This document shows positions 1 to 10,217 of a stretch of 64,000 bases of DNA, in pieces. Source of the stretch: Tetraselmis striata (lineage: Eukaryota > Chlorophyta > Chlorodendrophyceae > Chlorodendrales > Chlorodendraceae). The stretch is taken from positions 54,742 to 118,741 of the forward strand of contig VCJN01002086.1 in NCBI GenBank assembly GCA_006384855.1, written 5' to 3'. Under the pieces are notes generated by a model that had not been told where the DNA came from, searched no databases, and saw nothing but the letters and a program-made list of their open reading frames with translations. The first letter of the stretch is position 1; each line of letters opens with the position of its first letter. The position numbers and the translations under genes were made by a program.

Positions 1-59
1 CCCTGGTAGCCACCGAGCAGGCATCGCCACCAGTCAGCCGCCGCTCCACGCAGTGCTAT

Positions 60-940
60 GTCCGAACGTGTGAATTACAGGAAAAAGCCAGTATTTAAAT
101 ACAGTATATTTAAATGGTGGGCTGAAAAGCGAGTAGTGTACTAGTATGTACTCATGCCGAAAAAATACAATACAACCCACCCGCGGCCTTGGTAGACCCG
201 ACGACCGTTCTCGGCCCTTTGAATCACGAGCCCTCCCTCCGCCTCCACCCCCGGCTGGGGATGGGGGCAGGGCCCGTGCACGGGTGGCACCTTGGTAGCC
301 TTGGCCCCGCCCGTGATGATACCACTGCCGCGCAGGAGCAGCGCTAGCTGGACACCGCCGTCTTATGTCCTCATAAATTATTATTGCTGGTCCGGTCAAC
401 TCCCCGTTCGTTGTACGTTGGGCACCCTCTCCCTTCATGTCTTGCTTGTCTGCGCCTCCACCTCACATTCGGCTTAGTGCCGCTATTGGAGTGGCCCGGG
501 ATGTTGTGTTGGGGACGAGGGAGTTCTATACGTTTGGCGGAAGGGGACGCGACCGAGCTGGCGGCGGATTTGGCGATGGGAGGCCCGCGTCTGGTAACCA
601 CCCGTGGCGCCTTGTTCTGGGTTGAAATTCCCGTCCCCCCACTGTTTCCGCTGCTCCTTGCTGCAAGACCTCTTCGAAGCTCCTTACCTGTCGGCGCCTC
701 CACCCCACATTTGGCCTCTTGCCGATATAGGAGTGGCATGGGATTGTGTATGTGCCAGGGAGAGCGTCCTTGCTGCGTGGAGCGAGAGGTGGCAGGTGGC
801 GATGCCTGGTCGGCGGTGGCTGACATGGTGGGTCCCGTCTAGGGTGAATACGGTTGCCTGCTGGACTTCTGGACTTTTACTATATGGAATTCTTGAATGT
901 TGCAGCTAGTTGCACATGTAGCAATGAATTCATATATTCA
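60..940 (+). repeat. Dispersed repeat, copy 1
   Basis: This segment matches 45180-46335 in the same orientation. Shared landmarks are a GTGTGAATTACA motif at the left, a GC-rich block at about 178-318 (matching 45296-45435), and a block containing GCCGCTATTGGAGTGGC that occurs near 480 and, degenerated, near 720. At the right it ends with a CTTGAATGTTGCAGCTAG-like motif. The open frames on both strands are shadows of this repeat and are not supported as genes. The class of element is unknown: no terminal inverted repeats, polymerase or transposase are visible. Confidence 0.75.
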
Positions 941-1149
941 AATACCTCAATGTACCTCCAAGGTCGCCTGCCCTGTTGGTTCACCCGGCTCTTCGCCTCT
1001 GCCAGGTTTTGTGGCCTCTGTCAAGAAGCTAGGCAAGGGCGGGGGCCCGGACGTTCGGCATGTGGCAGTCGGGAAGGCGGAGCGGAGCGAGCGGTGGTGG
1101 ACAACATGAAGGAGGCGTATATATCGGTGCATGCGCCGTCTTAGATCGG

Positions 1150-3620
1150 CGTCGGCATCTCCGCATGGGACTCCGTGCGCATCCGCGGTGTCCGCCTCAT
1201 TGCCGAGAAGCGTTTGACCCGCGCGCCGTCATCGTCCACACTGACCTTCGCACCGCTTACATCAACGAGGCGTGGCGCCCCACCATCATGTAACACTACA
1301 TCGATTGCTCTCCTCTCCAACCCGTCATCTCTACGCTCATGGCCTCCCTCTCCACGATCCGTTTCTACTCGTAGACCATCGGTCCGGGGCCCTCTGATGC
1401 GGTTGGAGGGCACCGTGCAATATGGCGCGCCGGTGGCCACGACATTCTTCTGCGTCGCCATTCATCCCCAGGTGGAGGAGTGCGACACCACGCTGGAGAT
1501 CACAAGCGGGCGCGGAGCGCGCTTCAACTACGCCGACGATAAAAAGTTGGTGGGCCTGCCGGACGAGCACGTTTGGCCGGCCGTTCACGCCTTCCGCACG
1601 TACACCAAGGCGCTTGAGGCGCGCTTCGACAATGTAGATGCACGCATATACAGCGCAGACATGGAGGCCGCGCGGTGTGAGGCCCCGGCCGGCGCCGACA
1701 TATCGTGCACGTGGCCCCAGCTGGATGGCCACCACGGGATCCAGGTCCTCAACGTGCCGCTCGGATCGCCATGGTATGTTTGCGGGCCTACATATGCGCG
1801 GCAAGGCGGAGGAGCTACACGAGGTGGTGGACGCCAGCCTGAGCAAGTTCCTATCCGCCAAGCCCAACAATCGGTACACCCACGCCCCGCATCACCTCGC
1901 ATGGGCCCTGCTCAAGCATTGCATGAACACATGGCAGGGTATTGGGTCCGCAACTGCCTCCCGTCCGAGGTGGAGACCTTTGCGAAGCCGGTGGATGCCA
2001 CCGGCCTCGCTACTGCGGTTGAGCGGGTGCTAGGGGTATATTTTAACCCCTCCACGCACGGCATCGGCACCAATCCGGTGGTCACCGATTTCCAGCCGGA
2101 GCTTTTGCACGACCCTGAACCCACGGCAGCGGAGGCGGTTAATTTAAGCGAGGATGCAGTGGCTAGGGCGCGCAAAGCAACATGCTTCACCTCCTCACCC
2201 GGTTGAAGGACGCTGGCATTGTCTGCCGCATGGCTACCGCTGCCTCGTGATGACGCCTTCATATCAGCTGCGTGAACGACATCGTCCCGAGGTTTCTCAC
2301 TAGCAACTCAAACACCAACACCCCCACACATGGTTTCTTTGAAACACAGCTTGAGTCAATACTTGGTCGAGGCATATTTAACGCAACTTCTTCCGCCCGT
2401 CATGCGCAGTATGATGACTTCCTCAACGATGCTCGTATATGTCGGCCAGCTATGCCACGGCGGTGCGCGAGGCATGGGGCCGCCTTCAGCATTGGGGTAC
2501 TGATGGCCACCTCAGCGATGCGGATGCCCACGTGATAGAGCGGGAGGCGGAGGCCGCGTCAGGCTGGCAAAAGGAGCTGAGAGCCTTTCTAGACCATGCC
2601 AACAGCTCTCGGCTTCAGAATGAGGTGGATACTCTCCCGGTCTCATGTAGGGAACGGATCTTGTTCGGCCAGCTCAACGCGGCGTCGGACATGCAGATGG
2701 TGGCCATCCCCACTGCGCGGACGGTCATGACTTTGCATGAGCTGCGAGAGGTTGCTGCCGCGGGTACTTCTTTCTCCCTAGCCCGTGCATGGCCATGGTG
2801 GTTGGGAGCCATATCATTTTGCTGCCCTCGATAGAGCACAACCCCGGCATCGCTGACCTCTATGGCGACGCGCTCATGAACCTCCCGGCACATGGAGACG
2901 GTCACTAGCGTGTACGATACGATGCTATCGCAGACGCCTTCCGCGATTTCTGTGTTCACAATCTGGGTATCGTTGTACGCCGGGAGGTGGATGACTTCTT
3001 CCAGCGGGCAATGCCACGGCAATAACACCGTACCCATGGATGACCTCAAGGACATGTTGCCGGACGCAGAGCTCTCTCTCCCAGCGTTCAACGTCGTGAC
3101 CGGGAGCTATGATCATGGCCCCATGGAGCCCACGCTGTTAGAGATCAAGACTATGCCGTACATGTCCAAGTACAATGCGGTGCCCCCGGCTACAGCCGTG
3201 GATCGGTTTGAGCGCTCCGCCCCGTTGGGCGACATACACCGGGGGTTGGCAATGCGGGACGCGGCGTGTCACAATACGGAGCCGGGGCAAAATGGCCCAC
3301 TTTGAGACATCCTGGACATGTCATGGTACATCGGCATGGGCATGGTACATGGGCATGGGTTTCGGCGGAGTGGGTGAGGTGACTGATGAGCGAGGGGGTG
3401 CGCTACATTGATGTGCGTGTTGCCGTATGCTTGGCCGCGGATCTGAGCGCCCTCTCATCGAGGCGAACTCGATGGACCACTTGGGCTCACCATGAGGCCT
3501 TACTCGCAAGAGATTTCCTCGAGGTCCCGGGTTTCGTGGCTGGTCGAGAGCGCGCTGCTCGTGGTCTCATCAGACGGCGCTGATTCGTTCGCCATATCCC
3601 GTTTCCGAAGTTGCACAACA
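1150..3620 (+). mobile_element. Decayed non-LTR retrotransposon (RT plus endonuclease-like tail)
   Basis: A reverse-transcriptase-like coding region is broken by several frameshifts and stops. Near 1220-1290 it reads VIVHTDLRTAYINEA, then FFCVAIHP near 1450 and the catalytic-type FNYADDKKLVG near 1530, which fits the Y-A-D-D box of reverse transcriptases. Downstream sections near 1730-2260 (HGIQVLNVPLGSP, then RNCLPSEVETFAKPVDAT), near 2330 (FETQLESILGRGIF) and 2440-2800 look like the long C-terminal part of RT proteins found in algal genomes. Around 3100-3160 the sequence reads SYDHGPMEPTLLEIKT, which resembles a PD-(D/E)XK endonuclease core. No 5' end, poly-A tail or target duplication could be fixed. 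It is inferred to be a dead copy because no intact frame spans it. Confidence 0.75.
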
Positions 3621-3751
3621 CTACGTCTGTGGATCACCCTCGCGCACACGTGCACGCGTGGCCTGGACTCTCGACCGTGCGCGCATCACTAATCCACCCC
3701 GGGATGCGGGCCGCCTTAGGCAGCTTGTTCTGCTGATCTTCTAGTATTGCT

Positions 3752-3930
3752 TTAAAGGCGGTGGGGTTTTTCGCCCCCGGGACATGACCGGCACCAATGA
3801 AACCCTTACTTGCAGCGTCTCTACGACGGCCGTTTAGGCAGCGATCCAGTTCCGGAAAGCCCTTGGTAGGTGACGCTCCGTTATGGTCAATAAGCAAATT
3901 GCCGAAACATTCTGCAAAACTAATTGAGTG
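3752..3930 (+). mobile_element. Short non-autonomous derivative of the 27-kb element
   Basis: The left part (from TTTTTCGCCCCCGGGACA to about 3895) matches the 5' end of the element starting near 27058. At about 3893 the sequence switches directly to CAAATTGCCGAAACATTCTGC, which matches the 3' end of that element near 29815. The copy therefore joins both termini and lacks the whole coding interior. This is what an internally deleted, non-autonomous passenger looks like. It sits immediately downstream of the unrelated retrotransposon remnant. Confidence 0.6.
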
Positions 3931-4787
3931 CTAGTGACGGGATTTCCAACACTGTTGGCTGGATCACCGTCTAAACACTATTGTCATCAAACGGCACTCA
4001 CCAGGAAAGGTCCGCCCTATCCGTCTGGGCGTCGGCCCATTCTAGTAATGCGAGTTGGGGCAAGCCCCGTCCCGCGGAGCAAAGCATTTCGGGAGTGCGA
4101 TACATGTGCAACAAAAAAAGGCAATGTGAGGGATGAGGGCCCGACGCCATAGCTGGAAAATTTCCCATTAAGGATGACTCCCAGTATAAGTGGATTTGTT
4201 ATGGGCCATTTTGTAAATCACACCGGTAGTCGCTACCCTACCTGTAGATAGACCCGTGGAGTCTACTAGTACTTCTGATAGTAGGGATGGTGTGCTGGCC
4301 TAAGACAACCCTAAACCCTGACCCTGAATGGCCCTAAACTACACCCGCTATTTATCCAGCACGACGTGGCGGACGCGGTCCGCGCGGGTCCGAGTTTATA
4401 GGTCATCGACAATTTCCGCTAACCCGTACCATCACCCCTTGGCTTGTGACTGGTTCGACCAACTGCCGACACCGCCCCTGCTTGCCCCGGCGCAGCCCCC
4501 GCGGCGCTGAAAGCAGCTCGTCTTCCTGCCGGCGCCGCTTAGGTGAGACAGCACAGCACCAGCCTATCGCCGCCCGCCCGGTCGCACCGAGTTCCAGCGG
4601 CTGTACCTCGACTTCGAGCGATCCTGGCCGTCTTCCGGGTTGGTTGGTTCAGCGGCTAGGGAGGCAAGGCAAGCCGTAATCCGAGGCCGGCGCGTCGTGG
4701 GGGCGTGGAGCGACCGCCGAGCCCCAGCAAACATATACGAACATATCTGAAACTTAGCCATCAGCTGCGAGGCAGCCCCGCGTCGCT
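3931..4787. other. Intergenic, telomere-like motif, 5' region of calcineurin B gene
   Basis: No coding region is supported. At 4308-4339 there are degenerate CCCTAAA units, the complement of the plant and algal telomere repeat TTTAGGG, here interstitial. The stretch immediately before 4788 is the 5' flank of the EF-hand gene; no clear TATA element is evident. Confidence 0.45.
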
Positions 4788-5815
4788 ATGTTCAAGTTTG
4801 GGCGTAACGGTGCGGCTCCGAGCCCCTCGGAGTTCAGCACCAAGGAGCTTCAGCGGATTCAGCGCAGGTGCGGCTCCCGTGGGGCCTATGGCAGCGCGGG
4901 CAGCGTCGTTTTACACCTCGCATGCGCGCTCAGGCCCGCCATGCTGGCACATTTCTTAAGCAACTGCACTACAGGTACACCTGAACAATGCAGCAGGTCT
5001 TGAATTCACCCACAACGAGTGGGACTGTGGCCCCACAGCACCAAGGCCGGCGCCCTGAACACAAAGTCCTATATTGCGATGTATCCTGCGGACCTTTGCA
5101 GCCGGAGCGACTGAGGGCATGCTTGCTGATGACTGCAGGTTTCTCAAGCTCTCCCAGGACCGCTATCGCGTGCCCATCAGCGCGTTCCAGAGCATGCCGG
5201 AGCTGTCAGGCAACCCCTTTGTCGCCAAGATCCTCCACCTCTTTGACGGCGACCGCGACGGGTTCATCACGCTGGAGGAGTTCACGTCCGCGCTTCAGTG
5301 GTTCCGCACTCTGCAGCACCCCGAGGACAAGCTGTCCCGTGAGCGCCTTTCCAGCGCCGGATCCTTCTTCGCAAAGGGCTGTTGTAAAGCACAGGATCCC
5401 GGCGCTGACCGCCCTCTGTCCTGTTGGCAGTTGTCTTCCGCCTGTACGACCTTGACTCGGACGGGTACGTCGGCGAGGCGGAGCTGATCTCCACCATGCG
5501 CGAGATGCAGCGGCACCTGTCGCAGACGCAGCTGGAGCAGGCAAGTCCCACCTCAGCCATTGCCGCCATGGGCCATGCACGCGCTCCCTGCTTTGAGAGG
5601 CTCCATGTGACTGCGGCGAGCGCTGTTGTGGCAGATTGCCAGGAGCACGATCAGGGAGTACGACAAGGACAATGACGGCAAGTTGTCCATGGCGGAGTTT
5701 CGGGAGCTCGTAGGTGAGTCGCGGTGCCCTGGAGGGGGGGGGGGGGGGGATGCACAGCCTACATGGAGGCGGCTCACTGTGCTACGATTTGCCCCTGACA
5801 GGCATCTCGTCGTGA
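4788..5815 (+). CDS. Calcineurin B-type EF-hand protein
   Basis: Five exons join to a 160-residue protein: 4788-4867, 5139-5338, 5431-5540, 5635-5713 and 5802-5815 (TGA). The total of 483 nt closes in phase. Residues 63-74 (DGDRDGFITLEE), 100-111 (DLDSDGYVGEAE) and 140-151 (DKDNDGKLSMAE) are canonical EF-hand loops. The first EF-hand (about residues 28-49, ending FQSMPEL) keeps the helix pattern but lacks the acidic ligands. The order, the spacing and the MPELSGNP-like linker match calcineurin B, the regulatory subunit of the Ca2+/calmodulin-dependent phosphatase; the length is close to the usual 170 residues. Position 2 is Phe, so the N-myristoylation glycine of classical calcineurin B is absent. 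Intron 3 (5541-5634) starts with GC rather than GT, and intron 4 carries a 16-nt G tract. It could instead be a plant-type CBL or another EF-hand relative, but the calcineurin B architecture fits best. Confidence 0.88.
5541..5634 (+). other. GC-AG intron
   Basis: The boundary is CAG|GCAAGT ... GGCAG|ATT. Joining here gives the continuous TQLEQIARSTIREYDKD, which matches the linker between EF-hands 3 and 4. No GT near the exon end gives an open frame, so the GC donor is well supported. Confidence 0.85.
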
Positions 5816-6032
5816 TGCCAAGTGATGCGAAGACCGCGGGGCCACAAGTCCCACCACCGCTCCCCGCTCACCTCCTTCCGCCTCCCTATTGTACAGCACA
5901 ATGCCCAATGACAGTCAACCAATTGTTTAATCAGCCCTCTTCTGAAGATGGACGCCAATCTCAGGCACACGGGTGGGAAGAATCGGCCTGAAAGGTGGGG
6001 GGGGGGGGGGGGGGGGGGCGGGCATGCCTGCT
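5816..6032. other. Convergent intergenic spacer with G tract
   Basis: This lies between the stop codon of the EF-hand gene and the stop codon of the opposite-strand gene ending at 6033. It holds an uninterrupted run of 22 G (5997-6018). No gene is seen. The reading frames rich in glycine or proline here are products of the homopolymer. Confidence 0.7.
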
Positions 6033-9000
6033 TCATGGGCCAGCAGAGCCGGCCATGGCTGCAGAGACGCATTTCTGCACAGCCGTGGCGTTGCCGCTCC
6101 GCACCTCGGGGCGGCAGGCTGTGGCCAGGCGCTCGGCCTGGGCGGCATGCAACTCGCGCCCAAAGTCTTGCCACACGGCGCGCGGCTTGTTCATGTCCTT
6201 GGTGCCGATCTCGTTGCGGGTGCGCACGCAGTAGGGGCACCGGTTCCAGTGGTAGGGCACCACAGCCACCACTGCCAGCCCAGGGAGCACAGCGTCAGGG
6301 CGCCGCCGCACCGCCTTCGCATACGCCCGCCGATCAGAGGTGAATGCCACACCTAAAGTAGCTCAGACATGTGGCGGTGCACAACCTCTTGGGTCCATCC
6401 TTGCCCATTCAATGTACTTTCGGGCGTCAGAGGCGGCGAACTCCTCATAGCAGTCCTTGTTGCACCTGTTTCGTGGGCATTGAGCCGACCCGTGAGGCGC
6501 CGCGCAGAGGAGCGCAAGCAAGGGGGCTAAGGGGGTAGTCATTCATACATGCACAGACCAGCCACGGGTGCTGACGCGCCTGAAAGAGCCGCAGCGTACG
6601 CAATCGGCATACATAGGCATACTTGTCATGATTACAGACCCAAGGATCCGAAATCAATGCGAATTGTCCCATCCGAACCGGGGAGGCTAAACCCGGAAAG
6701 CTGAATAACAAATGGGCGGACGATGATGTACACGGCGTGTCTGAACCACGGGTGCCGACCTGACTATTAGAACCCCATTCATTGCTCTCATAAATGGGGT
6801 GCTACTGAATGTTTTTGATTTACGTAATGATACCAGGTGATGTATTCGTCTGACATTGGACCAATACGGACACAGCGCGTGTTGGGGTTCTTATGGTCGG
6901 GTCGGCACCCGTAAGCGTGTCAATACCTGCTATACTTATCTTATTTATGTTAATATTTATTTATACTACATTTATACTATACTTATACTATATTTATGTT
7001 TATTGGTTGGCATATCGTTTTTCCTATTTTTCTAACACAAACGAATGCATCGCGAATGCATTATGTGGATTTCATATGTACGCCTATCTGCCCGGTACGT
7101 ATCGCTGTGGCAACCAAAAAGTAAGAGTTCCGCTACATTTTTTGTCTATATGTCCCCTGGCAGGCAAGGCGGGTTCTTATTTTGCAGTCTTTGTATCACC
7201 GCGGCAGCACCTGTATATATACAATCTGAATAATGCAGTCATAACCGTTCGTATGTACGGGTGCCGGCCGGACCATAAGAACTACAAAAATAGTAACGCG
7301 CTATGTCATGATTGGTCCAACTTTAGGCGAATTCATCACCATATCATAATGAGAATTAAAAACATACGCTAGCACCCCATTTCTGAGAGCCAAAAATCGG
7401 GTTCTAACAGTCGGGTCAACACCCGTATATCTATGGTGCATTTGGGTAGAGACCTCAAAGTGAGTACATATAGTTGTTTATTCAGGGGGGTGGTGAGGAG
7501 AGCGGACGGGGTCAGACATGGGGTTGTGCTCGGAGGCAAAGGAGCCCGGCACGAGGACGACGGACTGGTGGGGGAGCAGCTTGGGGTAGATGTAGCGGTT
7601 GTAGAAGCGGCGGGTCTCCGCCACGTGCTCCGGGTTGGGCCCAAAGTGGTAGCTGTCGGTGGAGAGCCAGGTGACGGCAGCGGGCAGCTTGAAGTCTTTG
7701 AGGCGGCGCTGGAACTGCGTCAGCCCGTTCTTCAAGGGCGGCCGCGCCTCGTTGAGCCAGATCACGGCGCGCGGGAAGTCGTGCCGCACGGCGGAGGCGA
7801 CCGCCTCCAGGTCGCTCGGGGGAAGCCCTGAAGTAATGATCCGAGCCGGGGGTCAGCGCGACCGAGGCGGGCCGGAGCCTGCGGTAATGGGCCTGCGCGC
7901 ACCGTTCCAGATGAGCTCGTCCCCCAGGTAGATGCCGAAGATGGCGCCGCTGGCCAGCAGCCGGCTCACCGCGCCCTTGACTCCCTCCCAGCTGCAGCCA
8001 GTGGCGGGCATCTGTATTAAATGTGTGAGCTTGATGTGATAGTGACCCATGTTAGATTGCCATCAAGTACAAGTCGTGCAACTGAGGGCTGGGGGGCAGT
8101 GGTGGTCAGGCGTGGGCCCACGTCTCACATAGGTACGACACGAATGTGCGTCAATCAACAGAAAACTTACCGAAAGTCGACAATGAATCGTGCAGCTTGG
8201 TGACTGGCCACTGATGGTGCGGTCTGCAAGCAAGCGCGGGCGTGTATGATATTTTACGTTCGCCGGTGCACGCTTGCGCGTGATGCACTGTGTGTACACT
8301 GGATTGGGATTGCTGATACCGCCCCTGTCGATGACCGGATGACCTCAATGACCGCATGTATACCGCGTGTATACCGTGGGGGTGCCTCTGTACTGATGTC
8401 GGGCCTCGCCATCCTGTCACCCCCCCCAACACCCCCACATGCCCCCTCCCCCCCCTTCTTCACACCCACACACACGCCCACCCACCCCCACACCCACCCC
8501 CACACCCACACCATGGCACCTCCGACCGTACGCAACCCAACAAGGGCGCCCGCCCATCACCTCGGTCACCAGCACGCGCCAGGGCCGGTCGTCCAGCGCG
8601 AGAGGTGCAGGGGCGGCGGTTTAGTCCCCGGTGGGAAGGGTGCATTGAGGCGAATATCTGGCTGTTGCTGAAGTGCAAGGTTTTAGGGTGCTAAGGATTT
8701 ATAGGGCTTATCGGTTTAGGGTTTTATGTATAGGGCTTAGAACCGTGTATACCCATTGCATTGTCTCTCGCTGAAATTGTGGCAGGATGCCGCCCCGGGA
8801 TTACGACACCAGCCGGTATAACCATCAAACTCAGCGAGGCTCATTGGAGCAGAGTGGAGGGAGTAGAGCGGCATCCCCCGGTGGCACCCACTTGGTGCGC
8901 CATGTCGGCTGGAGCTCCAGGCGGCGCTTGCCCTTGACCTCCTCCGCCGCGCGCTGGAAAAAGTAGCCGTTCACCTGCCACTCACGCACCCGCCCGCAAG

Positions 9001-10217
9001 CAGCTCCCCCTCCTTAGTCGGTGGCGCGGGCGCGGCAGCGAGGCCGTGGCGGGGCGGGAGGGGCGCCACCTTGAGCATGTGCCGCATGCCAGCGGCCGCG
9101 CCCTCGCAGATGCGGCTCACGTTGCCGCTGAAGCCGAAGTTGGCCCAGCCCAGGAACTCCGCCGGGTCGTACGCGTTCTCGTCCCAAAAGGAGAGCCAGC
9201 GCAGGGTGCCTTGCGGGCCCGCACCGCCCGCGCCGCCCTCCTCGAAGCAGCGGCGCATGGCGGCCTCGCAGTGGTTGCGGGTCACGGTGCAGCGGAGGTG
9301 GTCCGCTTGGCGCGCGGCGGTGCAGTGGTTGCAGAACTCGGGATTGATCCTGCCCGGCCCATGCTGGTGAGGGCCGCACCCCTGCGTGCGCTCCCTGCAC
9401 ACCCCCACACCCTCCTCAGGCTTCGGCAGCCCTCAAGTGCGAGTGCCCCATAAGCCCGCAGGACCGAGGGCGCTGCAGCGTGGCCAAACCGCCCCGCACA
9501 CGCGCAAGCATGCATCCATCCAAAGGCATGCTACAGGGCCGTGTCAGGCGTTTCCCGCCGGGCCATACCTCTGGCAGATGGGCTTGGCCAGCGTGGCCTC
9601 CCACTGGTTGACGTGGCACAGTGCGTCCTCGTGGCAGATGGCGCCCGCCTGGCGGCAATGCCCCCCGGGCGGTCCCGAGCTGTTCCCTGGGGTTCTCGCC
9701 GGCAACGGCGGCGGCGATCCGTGCTGCTGCAGCCGCAGCCCCGCTGTGTCTATCTGCGGTGCGGGTACGCATGCCGGTGTGAAGGGGGACGGTGGCTACA
9801 TGTGATTTAGCTCTTTGATGTGGTATTATTTCGATACTCCGCACAGCCAGAGCTCCACACCTGCTCCAACAGCTCCCGAGACGGCACGAAGCGGCACGCC
9901 ACCTGCTCGGAGTCCGCCGCTGGATCCGCCGCCGCCCGGACCCGGAGTAGCTGCGCGTATCTACGAGTATCTACGGCGCGCCACAGCAACACCCGACCCA
10001 CTTCGAGCCAAAGAAGCGGAGGCACCGCGCAGCAGACCAGGAGGAGGAGGAAGGTGCGCCGGAGCGTGAGGCAGTGCGGACAGCGTCGCGGCGGTCGCGG
10101 CCGGCGCGGCAGCTGAGCTGCGCGGCTGAGCGGAACATGCATACCGCCGTGGCCGTTGTCGCCGTGTTTTGGCCAGAGGGCGCAGTGCAGTGACGCAGCG
10201 GTGGTGCTGTATCTCAC
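6033..10217 (-). CDS. Membrane-anchored protein with possible TIM-barrel hydrolase domain, family not identified
   Basis: Supported exons in transcript order are 10217-9838, about 9690-9569, 9349-9070, 8974 to about 8926, about 8606-8561, 8011-7903, 7827-7518, 6465-6386 and 6271-6033 (TGA). The phases of the last four and of 9349-9070 close perfectly; the borders near 9690, 8926 and 8606 are uncertain. The first exon has a hydrophobic stretch (RRTFLLLLVCCAVPPLLWLE) like a type II signal anchor, followed by a Cys-rich segment (CHEDALCH, CNHCTAARQ, CTVTRNHCEAAMRRC). The C-terminal half reads GIYLGDELIWNGLPPSDL, then AVIWLNEARPPL, VTWLSTDSYHF and VVAVVPYHWNRC. These acidic and aromatic strand-end motifs, evenly spaced, suggest a TIM-barrel glycosidase-like fold. 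The substrate is unknown and I do not assign a family. The start at 10217 is the first Met of the open frame; a later Met could be used. One intron hosts a large inverted-repeat element. Confidence 0.6.
6748..7426. mobile_element. Inverted-repeat (MITE-like) element in an intron
   Basis: The left arm 6748-6803 begins ACGGGTGCCGACC and the right arm 7371-7426, read on the other strand, begins ACGGGTGTTGACC. The arms are 56 nt each and agree at most positions, including the inner ends with AAATGGGGTGCT. The interior is AT-rich and contains, around 7085-7215, a degenerate copy of the smaller intronic element described elsewhere in this window. No transposase is encoded and no target duplication could be confirmed. 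It lies in the intron between exons 7518-7827 and 6386-6465 of the opposite-strand gene. Confidence 0.65.
8679..8741. repeat. Interstitial telomere-like motifs in an intron
   Basis: Degenerate TTTAGGG units (GGTTTTAGGG, GGTTTAGGGTTTTA) lie within an intron of the minus-strand gene. A similar patch is at 59341-59370. They indicate the likely telomere unit of the host but are not a telomere. Confidence 0.45.

Noticed and set aside
34..842. Several overlapping open frames at the left edge
   Set aside because: They are shadows of the dispersed repeat, whose second copy at 45180-46335 does not preserve the frames.
6347..6386. A 33-nt intron in the minus-strand gene
   Set aside because: A normal intron of 114 nt (6272-6385) joins exon 6386-6465 to 6033-6271 in phase and gives DPRVVAVVPYHW, a better protein.
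7518..8011. Assignment of the barrel-like domain to chitobiase or a named glycosidase family
   Set aside because: The motifs are suggestive of a barrel but I could not match catalytic residues to any specific family.
8409..8520. Proline/histidine-rich ORFs near 8.4-8.5 kb
   Set aside because: They arise from a C- and CA-rich low-complexity tract inside an intron.
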